From Phoronis australis (Eukaryota > Phoronida > Phoronidae), in contig NMRA01000078.1 in assembly GCA_002633005.1 (NCBI GenBank), positions 47,425 to 111,424 of the forward strand: DNA of 64,000 nucleotides. The letters are read 5' to 3'. The notes beneath the pieces were generated by a model that saw only the letters and a program-made list of their open reading frames with translations, was not told the origin of the DNA and did not search any database. The translations under genes and the position numbers were made by a program. Numbering within the stretch: position 1 is the stretch's first letter; each line of letters starts with the position of its first letter. This document shows, in pieces, positions 13,051 through 25,540 of this stretch.

Positions 13051-13460
13051 ACTTAATATTTATTCATCAATCTCCAAAACGCTTTTCGGATGTTCGATAT
13101 AAAGGCCTTGTTTTTGCGTAATGTAACGAAGACGAATATGACTATTTTTTACAATACCTTACGTTCTGGGAGTTGATTTGTCATAGAAACAATAGTAAAA
13201 GGGCAATCAAAAATTCCTAGCAGCGTTTTTTAGGTAACTGGTGAAGTTTTCATTTGTTTCATTGCTGTTAAAGTGTCTTTCTTAGGAATAAAATTTGAGA
13301 AAGTGCTAATGATATCAATGGCACATAAATATAAGATAAATTTTCATAATCCTTGATTTTTCCTTCAGAAAATATGGACTATTGTATGTTGACAAGGCAT
13401 GGCTTTTTATATACGATTTAGAATGGAGGGCACTAAATAATGTTTGAGATACCCTTATCA
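13051..13460 (+). repeat. Dispersed repeat D1, right part of copy 1
   Basis: Resumes the match to 51290-51735. Shared words include CGATATAAAGGCCT, GAGTTGATTTGTCA and GGTAACT, then GCACTAAATAA against GCCACTAAATAA near the right end. The order and orientation agree with copy 2, so D1 spans 12105-13460 apart from the insertion. Confidence 0.7.
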
Positions 13461-16400
13461 TGTCCATGAATATTTGATCTATAGAGACGCAAAAACGACT
13501 AATGAACACAGGTACACATGGAAAGTACTACATTTTGAGCGTAGAAATGGAGCTTTAGCGCTTGCACCAATATTGCGGGAGATGCATTAATCCGGTGAGA
13601 AAATGGGAGAGGACAAGGGGGATGGGGACAGAGAGAATTGTCATTGATGTAGAGCCATAATAAACAAATGCATTTCTGCTAAAGTGGTTCTAGGTGGCTC
13701 CTGGAAGGCATTAAACCACCAATCAGAAGCCACCAAGACATTCCAAAATTGATAAGTACAAAACCAATTAAATTGCATATGATCGTAACTCAAAATTATG
13801 AATTACGAAATTAGCTGTATGATAACAAATGAGTGAAAAAACGAGGCATTGGCATTTGAGAAAAATTTCAAAAGCATCAAGCAGATTTCGAATGTTTTGG
13901 AGATGGCACAAATGGAAACGATAAGTAAAGCTCGTCAAATGTGTGACGTGTTAAGTACATTACTTTTAATAAACATTTGCAACACAATCCAAAGCGAGAA
14001 ATTGACAAGAGAAAGATTAACACGTAGTTGATATACTCAATTTACATACATACATGGATGTGTATATATGCAGACTTAAAAAGGTAATCGGAACAGATGT
14101 ATTAAAAAATTTCCTATTTTGCATTATTCAGAAGAATTGTCTAACATGAATGGTTTAAATGCTTTCGAAAATACTTCTCTTGACTGATTGAATTTTGATT
14201 ATGTTGTTGCATGAACCCATGTTCGCGTGGAAGGAACGTACCTGAAATTCCACCCTAATAAGTTGTTAGTCACTCCAGTAATATATCAGAGATAATTTTT
14301 ATGTTAACGTACTTCCTTCTGTTCATTTTTACACGTTTCCAGAACGCCTATTAAAATTCTACAGATCTATGTTCTTGCAGCGTTTCCGTGTCCTCTAATA
14401 CGGTCTGCCTTGCCAAGGATTATTCCACATGTTTACTCGTCCTTTACAGTAAGAGTTTAAAACAGTTCATAATAAAAGAGGATTAATCCCATGCTGTTCA
14501 TTAGTGCATAACGTTTTGAAATGTTATTAACATACTGCTGGCTGAACCATAAGCAACATTTCCACCTGGTTTGTATTTGCTTTCAATATTACTGTTCAGT
14601 AGTGTTCAAGGGTATTGGCCCTGTGTGCTGTTGCTGCAAAATCCATGAGGATTAGAACTGATAATACTGTTGTCAGTATTTTCACTTGGCGTGCAAAATT
14701 TGCTGCCCCCCGGGATTGGAGCGGAAATTCGATTACGTCACATTCCTTGTATCTTCCCGAAGTAACATGGCAATGTCTTGTTCACATGTACTAACTCATT
14801 AGATTAGCGGCAAATTTCAATGTAGTAGCGTAGATTACGTATTAAAGTCTGAAGATATTTCTACAGCACCTATATGAACCAAGCAAATTAGTGTTTTTTT
14901 AACCATGTATTTTCTAAACCAGTTATATGCAGAATTTAGATTGGACCAAAAATCATTTCTTACTTGGATTGTTGGACAATCGGTATTGCCGACCAGTATT
15001 ATATAAATTTAGTTAGTTGACGACGCCTTGATTGCAGAGTGCAGACAGAATGCGTACATACATATAAACAAACATACATGCTTACTTAAACCCAGCCGTT
15101 AACGGCCCACAAGTCACTTCAGAATAATGGATTTGGCTGGTTATTTCGTTTTAGTTTCGTTCCCAGGACCCCCTTGGTCTGAGGAAAATGTATTGCAGGT
15201 TGGAACTCATAAAGCATTCGTCTCGGACTTTCTAACGCAGTCGGTATAAGCGATCAATAAAGAGATATATAAATTTCTTATGTGACCTGTTTCTTGACTG
15301 CAGACCGTCTCAAAACGTATGCGAAGTAACCCTATATAAGCCCACCAGTCACTTCGGGGTATGAGTCATATGCTGGGTATATCTCACTCATCATTACAGC
15401 AGCCTGTTTCGAAGTATTAGGCGTTGGATATTTTTATGGAATGTGTTAATCCCAAGGCTAAAAAAACACTTGTTTTCAATTGTGTCACAAACTCGTCAGA
15501 CTTAGCAATTCGTCGCTTAAAATTGCCCACTGTGTTGCTGCATCGGGAAGTTCTGCGGTGCTATGTTTGATACACTCGGCCAGATGAGCAAACGCGAATC
15601 CCAGCTCTGCATTTGAAATTACTGATTTGAAGCAGCGTGCCTTTGTCGTGTAGACTGTCGTGTACTGTCCTGTCTTCTCTATAAAGATTCAGAACTTACA
15701 AAATTATTGACGATGTGCCTATAATGTACAGAAAATACTTGTGACCGCTGAGTCACTGATGTCATTGACTCTGCAAGCTTAATCTTGTGACCATCATTTT
15801 CTGCCGAAATACTGATTGTACAAGCTCTCTGAAAATCGTGGCCATGACTTTCTGCCGTATTCGGTGTAGATGGCAAAGGATAGCTGGGCTCCATGTGAAA
15901 TAACTTGATAGCCCTACGTTTCTGTGCCGTACCGCATTATCGGCATAACTAAACCCAGACACAACGCGCTTTCTGTCTTATCAATATGAGCAATATTGGT
16001 TTCTCGCTTAAACGAGGCCGTTGAATGTCCTGTTTGTCTGTCGTTAGTTCAAACCGGTGGGCGCCGGCTTTGTACTGGTTATACTACTGTACAATATTAA
16101 ACGCTTAATATTGGCTTCGGCAACTATATCTGTTGTCAGTCGCATTTAATGTCTTCAATTGCGAATGCCACATATTAAAGCAGCGACTGGTTTTATTGAC
16201 ACACTGCTGCCGCTAAGTATGCGTTTTAGATCGAGTGCGTACGGGCTGTGTTAGTGTCTGACGTATGCCTATATAAAACTCATCGGTTGCTTAGACTACT
16301 TGCATTCTTTTATGTCGGCAATTTAACAGCACTGTTGATATCGTGACAATGGACCATTAATTTCAGTGGGAATGCAATGAACATGACTTCAGTTTTGAGT

Positions 16401-17814
16401 GCGTTCGTCGACAAGCTCTTTGAATTGTATGCGTCCAAGGTTGAAAATTACCAATAATTGTCCTTTCTCAGGGTGTTTCATTACTGTTTTTAATATTGAT
16501 CGATATTCGGGTAGTGACGTGAAGTTCTTAGTTATTTGGAGGAAATTGCTGGAAAGATTAATTGTTGATTCTGCCTAGCTTGATTCTCAGAACGAACAGT
16601 TCTATCCTGCACTAAGACACTGCATCAAGACATACACCAGAGACCCCTACTCTTGCATGACATTTTTGTACGTCACTGTTAGAAGTAACCGAGTACGAGA
16701 ACTTTTAGGCATAGTTTAAAACTCTATGTCTGCTTGTGGCCGCTGTTATTTTTCAGTTAAATTTTAATTGAATATGCCTATTATCGAATGATCTTATCCA
16801 TGCAAGTGCTCGCTGATTTCGGCAAAGCGGGATTAACTCTGTCACGAGATGACTGAACTGTATTACAAATGATAATTTTACCTGTTTGGTCTTCACAAAC
16901 CCGAGCCTGTTAAGTTTAACACAGGTGTGGTTATGTATTTTGCTTTGTGTGTTAACATTATTTGAAGATGGAATTTAACCTTGTTCTCTAGTTAACTACG
17001 ATGCCTTGATACACCAGTAGACAGTTGGATTTCTACCTGTTCATTTCTGTAACGCTGTGTTCTCGTTCGGATTAGTTGTGAAGCGCATGATTGTACCAAC
17101 GCCTTCGATAATCTCGACCAATGTGCCAAGGATTATCTTGTCATTAGCTTATTCGTTCTTCATTACTTTGTATTTGGTTACTTTCTTGGGCCTCTAAAAG
17201 TCCTTCGACAGCTTTGACAAGTTAGTGGTCAATAGTTGTGATTCATTTGTATTATTCTGTAGCGTCGTGGGTTACACGACTGGAGTACACAAAGCCGCTA
17301 TTGATGTGCTTATTGTGTCATTCTTTTATGTGATGCAGCTGTATAATCGTATCTGCTCGGTCATTTCCGTGCAGATGTTCTTAAACAAAACTTGTCAGAT
17401 GGTTTGAGTTTTTAAATTTCATGTTTTATCAACGGTTGGAGGTTTTGCAAATGTGATCTGGCATCAGTGAAAGCTCTTGTTAAAAAGTGCATTTAACTGC
17501 TTTTCTTGCTATCATCTGGCAGTATTACGCCGTCCTTCACACTGTGGGAGAGGTGTGTAGGATGTTTAAGAAGGAACGCCGAAATGCAACGGCATCAGAT
17601 GTATATTAATCTTCAAAGGTAGTGAATTTTTGTTATTCACCAGAACAGTGATTCAACAGGTGCTCCCCTTATTGCTACCTGGCTAGACATATGATATGCC
17701 CTTATTGAATGGTTTATTAGAGGTGTCATGTCCTGGTAAAATAAAATCCAGGGATAACACATTGCGCTGGAATTAAGGAGTTCCCACCAGTCATTTAAGG
17801 TTTCAGTTAGCTAT
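13461..17814. other. 4.3 kb without a recognised feature
   Basis: No frame exceeds 71 codons and no splice-site pair, RNA gene or repeated block was recognised. Short runs of TACA/TATG (14040-14070 and 15053-15085) are microsatellite-like. It is the emptiest long stretch of the window. Confidence 0.5.
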
Positions 17815-17859
17815 GAAATGATTACCACAAAATCAAACTCACTTGACAATCAATTGAAA

Positions 17860-17990
17860 AGGCGGAACACTGCTAATCAGAAGACGAGGACGATTTTGAG
17901 CCAGAACTGGACAATTGTCATGCTAAATAGACACTTACTACTGACAGAGGACACAGTAAACCTGGGTCACTCGTAATTTACTATTTCCAT
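17860..17990 (+). pseudogene. Acidic AEH-type frame (decayed), copy 1
   Basis: Reads AEH, stop, SEDEDDFEPELDN, which aligns with MAEHSRSEDEDDFERELNN at 46236 (-) and with MAE...ESDDD, stop, EQELNEYYEE at 54711 (+). Here the initiator ATG has become AAG and a stop lies at the fifth codon, so the copy is dead. The 3' part that carries PYELD in the other two copies is not recognisable. The protein family is unknown; an acidic N-terminus with YY, then FEPYELD, resembles the start of some invertebrate multi-copy proteins, but I cannot name it. Confidence 0.55.
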
Positions 17991-18127
17991 GATGAAATGA
18001 GTACGTTCTAAAGCACAGTGCATAAGACTACGTGTCGTAGCACTCGATCAGGGCCGGGGATGAGGGCCTGACATCATTCGCCCTAGAATGGAAGCAGTTT
18101 GTTCATTATTTATAAAATTTGCTTACA

Positions 18128-18312
18128 CATTTACAAGGTGGCGAGTCCTTCATTGTAACGTCGCTTTTGCGTTTGGTCGAAACACTATTCCTCACTCGTA
18201 CGGCGCACAAACGGGTGCCATTTCTGTGCAACTTTCACGTCTTTAGTAAATTTGAACCCAGAGACGTTCTCGGTCTAGTTGCTGTTACTTCAGCCTCCAC
18301 TTCCTTCACAAC
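18128..18312 (-). pseudogene. THAP-domain pseudogene, family 1, copy 1
   Basis: The minus strand reads KVAQKWHPFVRRTSEE, a stop, then CFDQTQKRRYNEGLATL. It aligns with KVAQKWHDFVRRTRVWD and CFDSSHRRRYDEGL of the copy at 54995-55234. The segment that should carry the C-x2-H zinc ligands (CSAHF) is deleted between the two halves, and the N-terminal Cys part is scrambled by frameshifts. THAP domains are zinc-dependent sequence-specific DNA-binding modules; this copy cannot bind zinc. Confidence 0.7.
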
Positions 18313-19759
18313 TCCTCAGTATCGCACTGGTAAAAACAATGACAAACGCTATTCCACCTGTTACGTACAGCCCCTATGTTTCTTAGCATCAGGTATACTA
18401 AAGGCTATTAAATCTTTTTAAGATGCATTAATGGTATTCTTTTTGAGACACAGGGTCATGATGAAATCCCTTAAAAGGGCACCATTGGTGAAGTTGCAAC
18501 GATTCGATGCAAAGCGTTATGAACGCACGCGGGACCCCAGCATTCAGAGGCGGCTTCGTGGTCGTGATACGAATGCGTTCGAGTAGTTTTAGCTGGTCTG
18601 GCTCTTATATAGTCACACACAAGACTTTCCGTACACTGCACTGTTGCCTGAAAAATTCTATTGGTCCTGGTTTTGATGCGGTGCATTATCCATGCGTATA
18701 GCCACCATCTCTGTCCAACTTCTGTCAACCGTCACTTCACCTCTTAAAGCACTGTAAGAAGGCTTTAGTGAAATGTGGTAGATGTGTTCAAATGATGCTA
18801 GTGATGAATGACTACGACTTTCGGGTCCCCTGCGCTCTCTAGTGGCGAAATTAGTTTCTTTCGTTTGTTTTGCATCTACCAAATGGATTGTCGTTTCCGA
18901 TATACAGTGGAGCCCGCTTAAGTAACGCCGATCCAAAATAACATATCCCCATTAGTGCCATGAAATGTCAAATACCCGAATAATTTGCCAATAAAGAGTT
19001 CCCACGTTTTTTTCAGTATTTCTCTGATTCCTGGTATCGAATTCGTATAAATCCCAGTCCCAATAAATCTCGAAACTGGGCATTTCCCGAATCACTTTGA
19101 GTTCCACAAAAAGTGCCCCATCACGATTCCCGAAAAACCCTTTCCCTGTCGTTAAACCCATGTAAAATTACCCTCATAATGTCATGATTTGTTGTCATAA
19201 TCTTGCTATTGTCATTAAAAATCAAGAAATTGATTTTCATCGGCTTATTAGCATGCGAACCTTTACTTTTCTATCTGAAAAGCATCCTTCTTCCCCTTCA
19301 TTTTTATCCGCGTTATCAGAACTGGGGAGTAAAAACCAGCCGTTTCTTGTTTATCTGTCTTTCTCTCTGACTCTTCACTTAGCACGGTAAGCTTATCAGC
19401 GTCGTTACGACCGCCGCCATGTCGAAACCCGCTTAATGGAATAATATCTCTTATAAGCATTTACGTCGAAACAGAGGATACGACATTAAGCCGGTTCCGC
19501 TGAATCGGCGACAATGAAATGAGATCTATCGCTAAATGGTAATACGCAGTGGTAAATTAAGAGGTATGTATACGCCCTAAGCCCAGCATATCTCCTGCGT
19601 CTGCGCGCCATTACACCTCAATTTACAGTACGTAGACACTGCAATGAAAATGGAAAAGGTGCATTTACGCCCCGCTTTGCCATTGGTGATACGATATTTG
19701 TGTGGTCTTGGATTGTAGCTTTGATAGACCATTCTTCAGTTTCTACGGAAGATCTCATT

Positions 19760-20700
19760 AACATTTATGTGAAACACAAAAAGCAAGGCTTGTTTTTGAA
19801 ATTAAGCTTCATCTTTCTATTATGAAGAGGACGGCTGATGATGATTTTTTTTTCGGACCACTTAGACTACTGTGATGCCTCCTAGTGGCGTTTTTTTGCC
19901 TGTGTGTGTATCTCTCAAACAGGAGGATCTTTGTTAAGTTTGGCAAGAGCATTTATATGAAGTTGGCAACGGACAACGGCGACATTCGGGTGGATCTGAC
20001 TACCCCCTATGTTCCCGTTAGTGTCAATTTCATGTGTTTGTTTCTCCTTTAGCCTTTGCAAGATCTTTTTGAAGTTTAGGAGATGTGTTCCTATGGAGAT
20101 GGCAACAGATGATTGCCAGTTTAAGACCAATTCAACTACAGTGGCAGTTTTTTTTATTTGCTTGCGTTTGCCTATATAACTTTACAGTTCCTTGATGCTT
20201 TTTCATGAAATTGCGCAAAGAAATTTCTATTACCAAAACGACAACATATCTCCTGTTGATGATGGATCGACAAATTCTGTTCCAACTATGGCCATTTTAA
20301 TTATTTTAGTCTTTTTTGTCGTTTGCTTCTGCATCTGCCAAACTGCGCGGAGGAGCACTATGAAAATTAGCAGATGTGTTCATACTGGCAAGAACACGTC
20401 TGACGTGGATTTTCATACTGGTCCAACTACAGTGGTGGCCGCCTAGTGACATTGTTCACTCTTACGGCTGTATCTCCTTAACCCCGTGCACGATGTTTTT
20501 TGAAATTTTGCAAGTGTATTCCTGTTTACTGCATATGGATGGATTTGACTACTGCTGTGGTTACTGCTGTACTTTTTTACGTTTGCCTTTGTATCTCTGG
20601 TGTTCTTTGACGGATTTTAATAAAATTTAGCAAATTGAGAGACGATGACACCTTCCCATTTTTGGAGGGATTCAATGTATTCTTAGCCATCTAATGGTCA
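19760..20700 (+). repeat. Degenerate tandem satellite, block 1
   Basis: Successive units of roughly 120-170 bp repeat the same order of words: TTTGCCT..GTATCTC, then TTTGGCAAGAG, then ATTCCTATGAA, then CAACGGATGACG, then GGATCTGACTAC or a variant, then CCTAGTGGC, then a T run. Units start near 19901, 20039, 20160, 20300, 20460 and 20582. Copies are well diverged, so the array is old. Short open frames across it are by-products. Confidence 0.65.
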
Positions 20701-21246
20701 TTTATATGATACAAACTCCCGAGAAGCACGCCGTTTGCGGTGTAGTCGTGGGCGCTCTTGTTACCGTTTGCCATGCAGGCGGTGTTCGGATCAAAACACT
20801 CTTTGTTGCTTCTGTTGTATAATTGATATCAGGTGTCAACTCATTATGGACTGAAGCTGCGTGAACTCTTCTATCACGCACATGAAGCTGACTCAGAAAG
20901 CGATGTCAACCGCCTCATACATGAGCACATAAACTGTTTACACGTAAATCCTTCTGCTGGGTCTGTCCACAAGGTCAATTACTTGTGGTTGATTAGTTGA
21001 ATGTTTTCTGCGACATGGACTTTGAGACTGATGGCGGAACTGATGGCTAACGTGGTTGATTTGATTTTACTCTCTTTTAAACCATGTCCGTGTGAATTTT
21101 GTGGTTACGACACTTGTGAAGCAAAAGCGTCGCAGTAGTCCTAGCAATGAAATGGCTATGTTGTATAAGCATCGAAGTGCAAGCTCTTAGCTGGTTCATA
21201 GCAACGTGAAGGTGCCTAACAGTGGTTAGCGGAACACTTGCTTTGC

Positions 21247-21921
21247 TGTCTGCTACCCCTCCATTATCGTCAATGTTTCTTCCAACTTCACACTCGGGCA
21301 GGAACGAGGTCAGGCCGAAGCTTGTGGCGGACCTGAAGTCTCGAATGTGCGGTTCCTGGAGCGGACTTCGGCTTCTGATGGGTGGGTGCATTTGTACCTG
21401 GGTGTATTTGTACCCCCATTGGCTACGGCATGCGATGGCTTTGTTGATAAAAGTTATGTTTTTGAAACGCAGTGAGAACCCGGGTCCCATTTCTGTCCCA
21501 TCGAGACCAACGATCGTGTGCCTCCCTCTAAAGTTCTAGTGAGGTTACTCGGTATTTTCGCACTTCTTTTTATATTTATATGCNTGTCTGCTACCCCTCC
21601 ATTATCGTCAATGTTTCTTCCAACTTCACACTCTGGCAGGAACGAGGTCAGGCCGAAGCTTGTGGCGGACCTGAAGTCTCGAATGTGCGGTTCCTGGAGC
21701 GGACCTCGGCTTCTGATGGGTGGGTGCATTTGTACCTGGGTGTATTTGTACCCCCATTGGCTACGGCATGCGATGGCTTTGTTGATAAAAGTTATGTTTT
21801 TGAAACGCAGTGAGAACCCGGGTCCCATTTCTGTCCCATCGAGACCAACGATCGTGTGCCTCCCTCTAAAGTTCTAGTGAGGTTACTCGGTATTTTCGCA
21901 CTTCTTTTTATATTTATATGC
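21247..21921 (+). repeat. 338-bp direct duplication around a single N (likely assembly artefact)
   Basis: 21247-21583 and 21585-21921 are the same sequence offset by 338 bp with two mismatches seen (CTCGGGC against CTCTGGC, and GGACTTCGG against GGACCTCGG), joined by one N at 21584. A real tandem duplication would not be expected to carry an unresolved base exactly at its junction. Two alleles placed in series is the simpler explanation. The sequence lies within the satellite region. Confidence 0.8.
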
Positions 21922-21929
21922 GGACGCAT

Positions 21930-22560
21930 ACTGTCGTTCTTCGGCGTACTCGGTTGTATCTCACCAACCCCTTGTAGAGCTGTGGTGTAATTTGGCAAGA
22001 GTATTCCCATGAATGTGACAACGGATGACGACGACTTTCGGACTGATCCGACTAAAGCTAATGACAATTTTGGTGTTTTATTTTTTGCCTGTATACCTTC
22101 GTTTTCTTTGAATGAGTTTCAGTAACACTGCAGATCCGTAAGGAGACCACACCCTTTCGCGTCTGCGAATGGATACGGTGTATTTTCCGCCACCTAGTTA
22201 CCGTTTTTACTATTTTCGAATCTTATTTTGTGACGTTCGCTTATTCGCTAAAATGCTCAAAGAGTCCTGAAATTTGGCAGATGTTTTCTTGCTGAGAAGA
22301 CCCCAGTTGACGTTAATTTTTTCGGACAATTTGGACTTCTCTGGTGGCTCTCAGAGTAGTCTCTGCATCTGGGACAGGGTCTTTTTAAAGTTTATTTAGT
22401 GTATTCCTGTGAACGCGTTATCAGATTTTCTCCGCTTTCGACAGATCGGACTGCCACTATGCCCCCTAGCGGTAATTTTAAGTCACTTGGACGAATTTTC
22501 ATTGAGTTTTGTAACTAGATTATGAGGTAGGCGATGACGCCTTCCTTTTTTGGACAGATT
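21930..22560 (+). repeat. Degenerate tandem satellite, block 2
   Basis: Continues the units of 19760-20700: GTATCTC at 21955, then TTTGGCAAGAGTATTCC, GACAACGGATGACGACGA, GGACTGATCCGACTA; a later unit has GCCCCCTAGCGGTAATTTT near 22462. About four units are visible. The stretch between the two blocks (20700-21246) is unrelated or too diverged to assign. Confidence 0.65.
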
Positions 22561-23990
22561 TGGCGTGTTTTGCGCCACTTTCGAAGTCCTACAAGCCGTA
22601 CCGTTCTGTTGCTGTGGCTCGGATATCGCGTGTGCCCGTATTCTAGAATTTGAGGACATTCCTTATTTTTTGTATGATCGATTACTCTGGTCATCCAGTA
22701 GACAACTCGGCTTTAACACGAAGTGCCCTTCTACGCGCCTATGCAGTATGATCGCTGACCTGCGAAGTAGAATGGCCGTTTAAGCCTGGTACGTGCTAAG
22801 TGGACAGGCGATATTGCCTTGCAGAGGTCTTGCTGTATTTACGCGTCGTAAACAATAGACTAGTTGCAGGTTAATGGTTCTAGTCATGTGTTTGGTTGTT
22901 TTTCAGTTGAGACCCAGTGGATCCAATGTTGCCGAAGTCGTCAGATTACCAAGTGATACCGTCCGTACAAGGTGCGTAACTCAGTCTGATTCCATGACAC
23001 AAGTACAGTTTACAATGTGCTCGTTGCGAAGGAATAGTTTTGTTGTCTAATTAATTACGCCTAAGCTTTAATCTAAAGTTGTGTCCGCGTAATGATTTTC
23101 AACCTGTCCATCGAATGTTGCAAGACTCGCAATTGCTGTCTTTTTGCAGGTTACATTCGTTGTTATAAGTGCCACCAAACTGCATGTTGTCGCCAGCTTG
23201 TGTGTGTTCAATATCACTGGCTGTACACATTGTATTGCAACTGCCGCAGTTGTATGTAGAAACAGACTATTGACCTATTCTGTCACACAAATGCTGCGAG
23301 AACGAAAAGGTTACGACTCGTACATGATGTGAACCAGCCTTCAGTCGCTATCGCAGCTCAATCGCACGTTGTTGCAAGAACCACCAATTAATTTACAGTT
23401 GTCGCCAATGTTTGTACACATTGTGTTGAAAGTTTCTAAACCAGCAAACGCTGACCTATTTAATTACATGCTGTCCGCGGAAAGACAGCGACCTTTAGGC
23501 TACAATATTACGCAAGTTAGGCATTCGTATTATCGGGTTATGACTTCGATGCTTTTGTATAAAAAGCTATGACAACGGCTATAAATTCACCGGCAGCTCC
23601 GAAACCGCATCGATGAATGTGATCCAGTTATTTTTAATTGTGCCTGTAGTGATCTTAGGTACGACAGAGTTGGTCTTAGTCCTGTTTGCGTACGCTTGTT
23701 AACAGGATGAGGTATTACTTTATGTCCACAATGCCTTAGTTCAGCTAAAGTAATTATCAAATGGCAAGTATAACGTAGTCTTTCACTAGCTCGTTGCAAA
23801 CACTATGACGAAGCAGCGTGTAATATAGCTGTTCCGGATTACACAGCAATACTCCATTACCGCTGTATTTACCCACAATGCCCTAAACATCCGTCAGGTA
23901 CATTTGCTGCATCGTTTTCGTGCCATTGGAGTTTCACATGTTATTTGCTGTTGTCTTTGCAAGTTTTCTCGGTCGCACTGTTTGATCGTC
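22561..23990. other. No recognised feature
   Basis: Several frames of 60-77 codons, none with motifs. The last 120 bp resemble the sequence upstream of the THAP-like frame at 42824 (TGTATTTACCCACA..GCCC and TTTTCG.GCCATTGGAGTT), so the duplicated unit starts near 23860, before the ATG. Confidence 0.5.
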
Positions 23991-23996
23991 CTTCCA

Positions 23997-24266
23997 ATGC
24001 CAACGAAGAATTACTGCTGTGCTGTGGGCTGCAACCCCGACGTGATAAAGTTTGATAATTTTGACAAATACCCGTGGATTTGTGATGGGAAGTTCTTCGC
24101 CTTCCCGACATCATTGAGAAACACGAAAATGTACCAGATTTCCGCGACGAGGTCTGGCGCTTTCTTATCTCCGGGACAAAGGAGAGTTCTATCGTCGTGT
24201 AATACGGGACGGCCCTATTTTCTGATTGGTTACTTTCGGGGAAATCGAAAACTTGAAACTCAGTAA
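23997..24266 (+). pseudogene. THAP-like frame, family 2, copy 1
   Basis: Starts MPTKNYCCAVGCN and contains FAFPTSLRNTK, so it has the C-x(2-4)-C pair followed by the F-P of a THAP domain. The matching part at 42824 keeps FPTSIRDKKTRREWIKQ. After FPTSLRNTK this frame departs from the THAP pattern: the homologous 3' part (an FYR.VI.DG segment) is in another frame, so there is at least one frameshift. No C-x2-H half is recognisable. Upstream DNA is also shared with the 42.8 kb copy. Probably a dead gene copy; a spliced gene cannot be excluded. Confidence 0.55.
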
Positions 24267-24794
24267 CGTCAATTTTGTTGAAATAGCGAACGAAGAATTG
24301 GTGAAAGTGTACCGTTGAACCGAGCTGTGATAACATGTGTTGAAGTTGGTCGTGAATCTTGCGTTTTACCAGCCGCGGGTTATGAGAAAATGTTGGAACC
24401 CATTATAATTGTTCTGCCGGTGCAGATAAAACTGTTTGGCAAGGGTGCCTGTCTCCTCCCGGTGGAAACTTTCAAGATAGCACGATTTTTGTTTATCGGA
24501 CAATTACCTCGGTCATGCTGAGTAGTATCCTCACCAGAAATTCTGGTGTCATGGCGCTGACATTTGCTGCGCCACTTTGATCACATGAGGGCGTTGCGAA
24601 GGAACGTAACTTCGTGTAAAAGTTAGTTTGGACTGTTGAGATTCTGTTGATCATCGCTCCTTAGTACTGTCACTCATTTGAAAAACCTAACTATCTTTAA
24701 CATGGCTATAGCTCACAAAATTCGTGAACGTAAAAGTTCTCTTTTGCCTACAAACGATACAGAGTCGTTCGATGTTTTGGTCTCCATAGAACTT

Positions 24795-25010
24795 AACTAA
24801 AACAAATCCTAAATTTCAGCCAAGTTTAAGATAAAACTTAAATTTGTCTTAATTCCGTTACAAGAAAGAGACCTTAAGTTGGACTTGAGTTTTTGGCTCA
24901 AGTTTGTCTTAATTTTTGCTAACTTACCGGATGTGGGAAGTTTGGAGGTTGAAACAAATCTTAGACTTAAGTCGAAATGAACTTAAGTCGGTTTCTTGGA
25001 ACGGACTCTT
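24795..25010. repeat. CTTAAGT-rich imperfect inverted repeat
   Basis: Multiple copies of AACTTAA, GACTTAAGT and TTAAGTTGGACTTGAGT alternate in both orientations, so the segment can fold on itself (for example CTTAAGTTGGACTTGAG is near-palindromic). It looks like a short MITE-type repeat, but I see no second copy in this window. Confidence 0.45.
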
Positions 25011-25540
25011 GAATTAGCTTTCTCGCTGTAAGTGTATGGTGTTAAAGTAACGGGAATTTATAATGCGGAGGGGATCACTCTGTGCTTGTGTTTAGTGGAC
25101 CAGCTTTCGTTGACCACGCTTCCTGCGTTTCTGGAATGTACCCTGGTTCTTGGCTTTTACGCGTGGCACATTTTCAATGCCGCGTAATTGCGCAGACATT
25201 GTAGATTGCAAGAAACAGAAATTGATCAGGGACCCATTCACGTTCAGAACCCCTTTTTTGTTCTGAACTACTGTTTCTAGTCATTGACTGGTGGTACGTG
25301 CGTGCGTGCCAGGTACTTGGCTGTTGTTTGAGCCTCAATGGAGTATGTCCATGTTTTGGCACCTCAATTCATTCCGCAGTAAATACAGCTTAGTTTTCAT
25401 TTCCTCAGATGTTGGTTTTGTGTAAATAACTGTATTAAATTCAAGTGAGACTCCGAGTCTTTATTTGCCCTGGAATTAGAATCGTAAATATATCTAGGGT
25501 TGGGTTAGGTTAGTTCAAAGGAATGGCTAGTCGATACCAC

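Larger units (their letters stand above)
17815..18440 (-). repeat. THAP/acidic convergent module, copy 1
   Basis: The reverse complement of this block matches 45360-46290 over almost its full length. Shared words include GTGTCTCAAAAAGA, GATTTAATAGCCTTTA, CGATACTGAGGAG, CTTCCATTCTAGG, GATCGAGTGCTACGACACG and CAAAATCGTCCTCGTCTTC. It contains a decayed THAP frame on the minus strand and a decayed acidic frame on the plus strand, pointing at each other. The matching non-coding flanks show that the whole unit was copied, not just the exons. Confidence 0.8.

Noticed and set aside
21077-21828. Two related minus-strand frames of 137 and 124 codons
   Set aside because: They are the same sequence read twice through the N-joined 338-bp duplication and satellite, with no protein motif.
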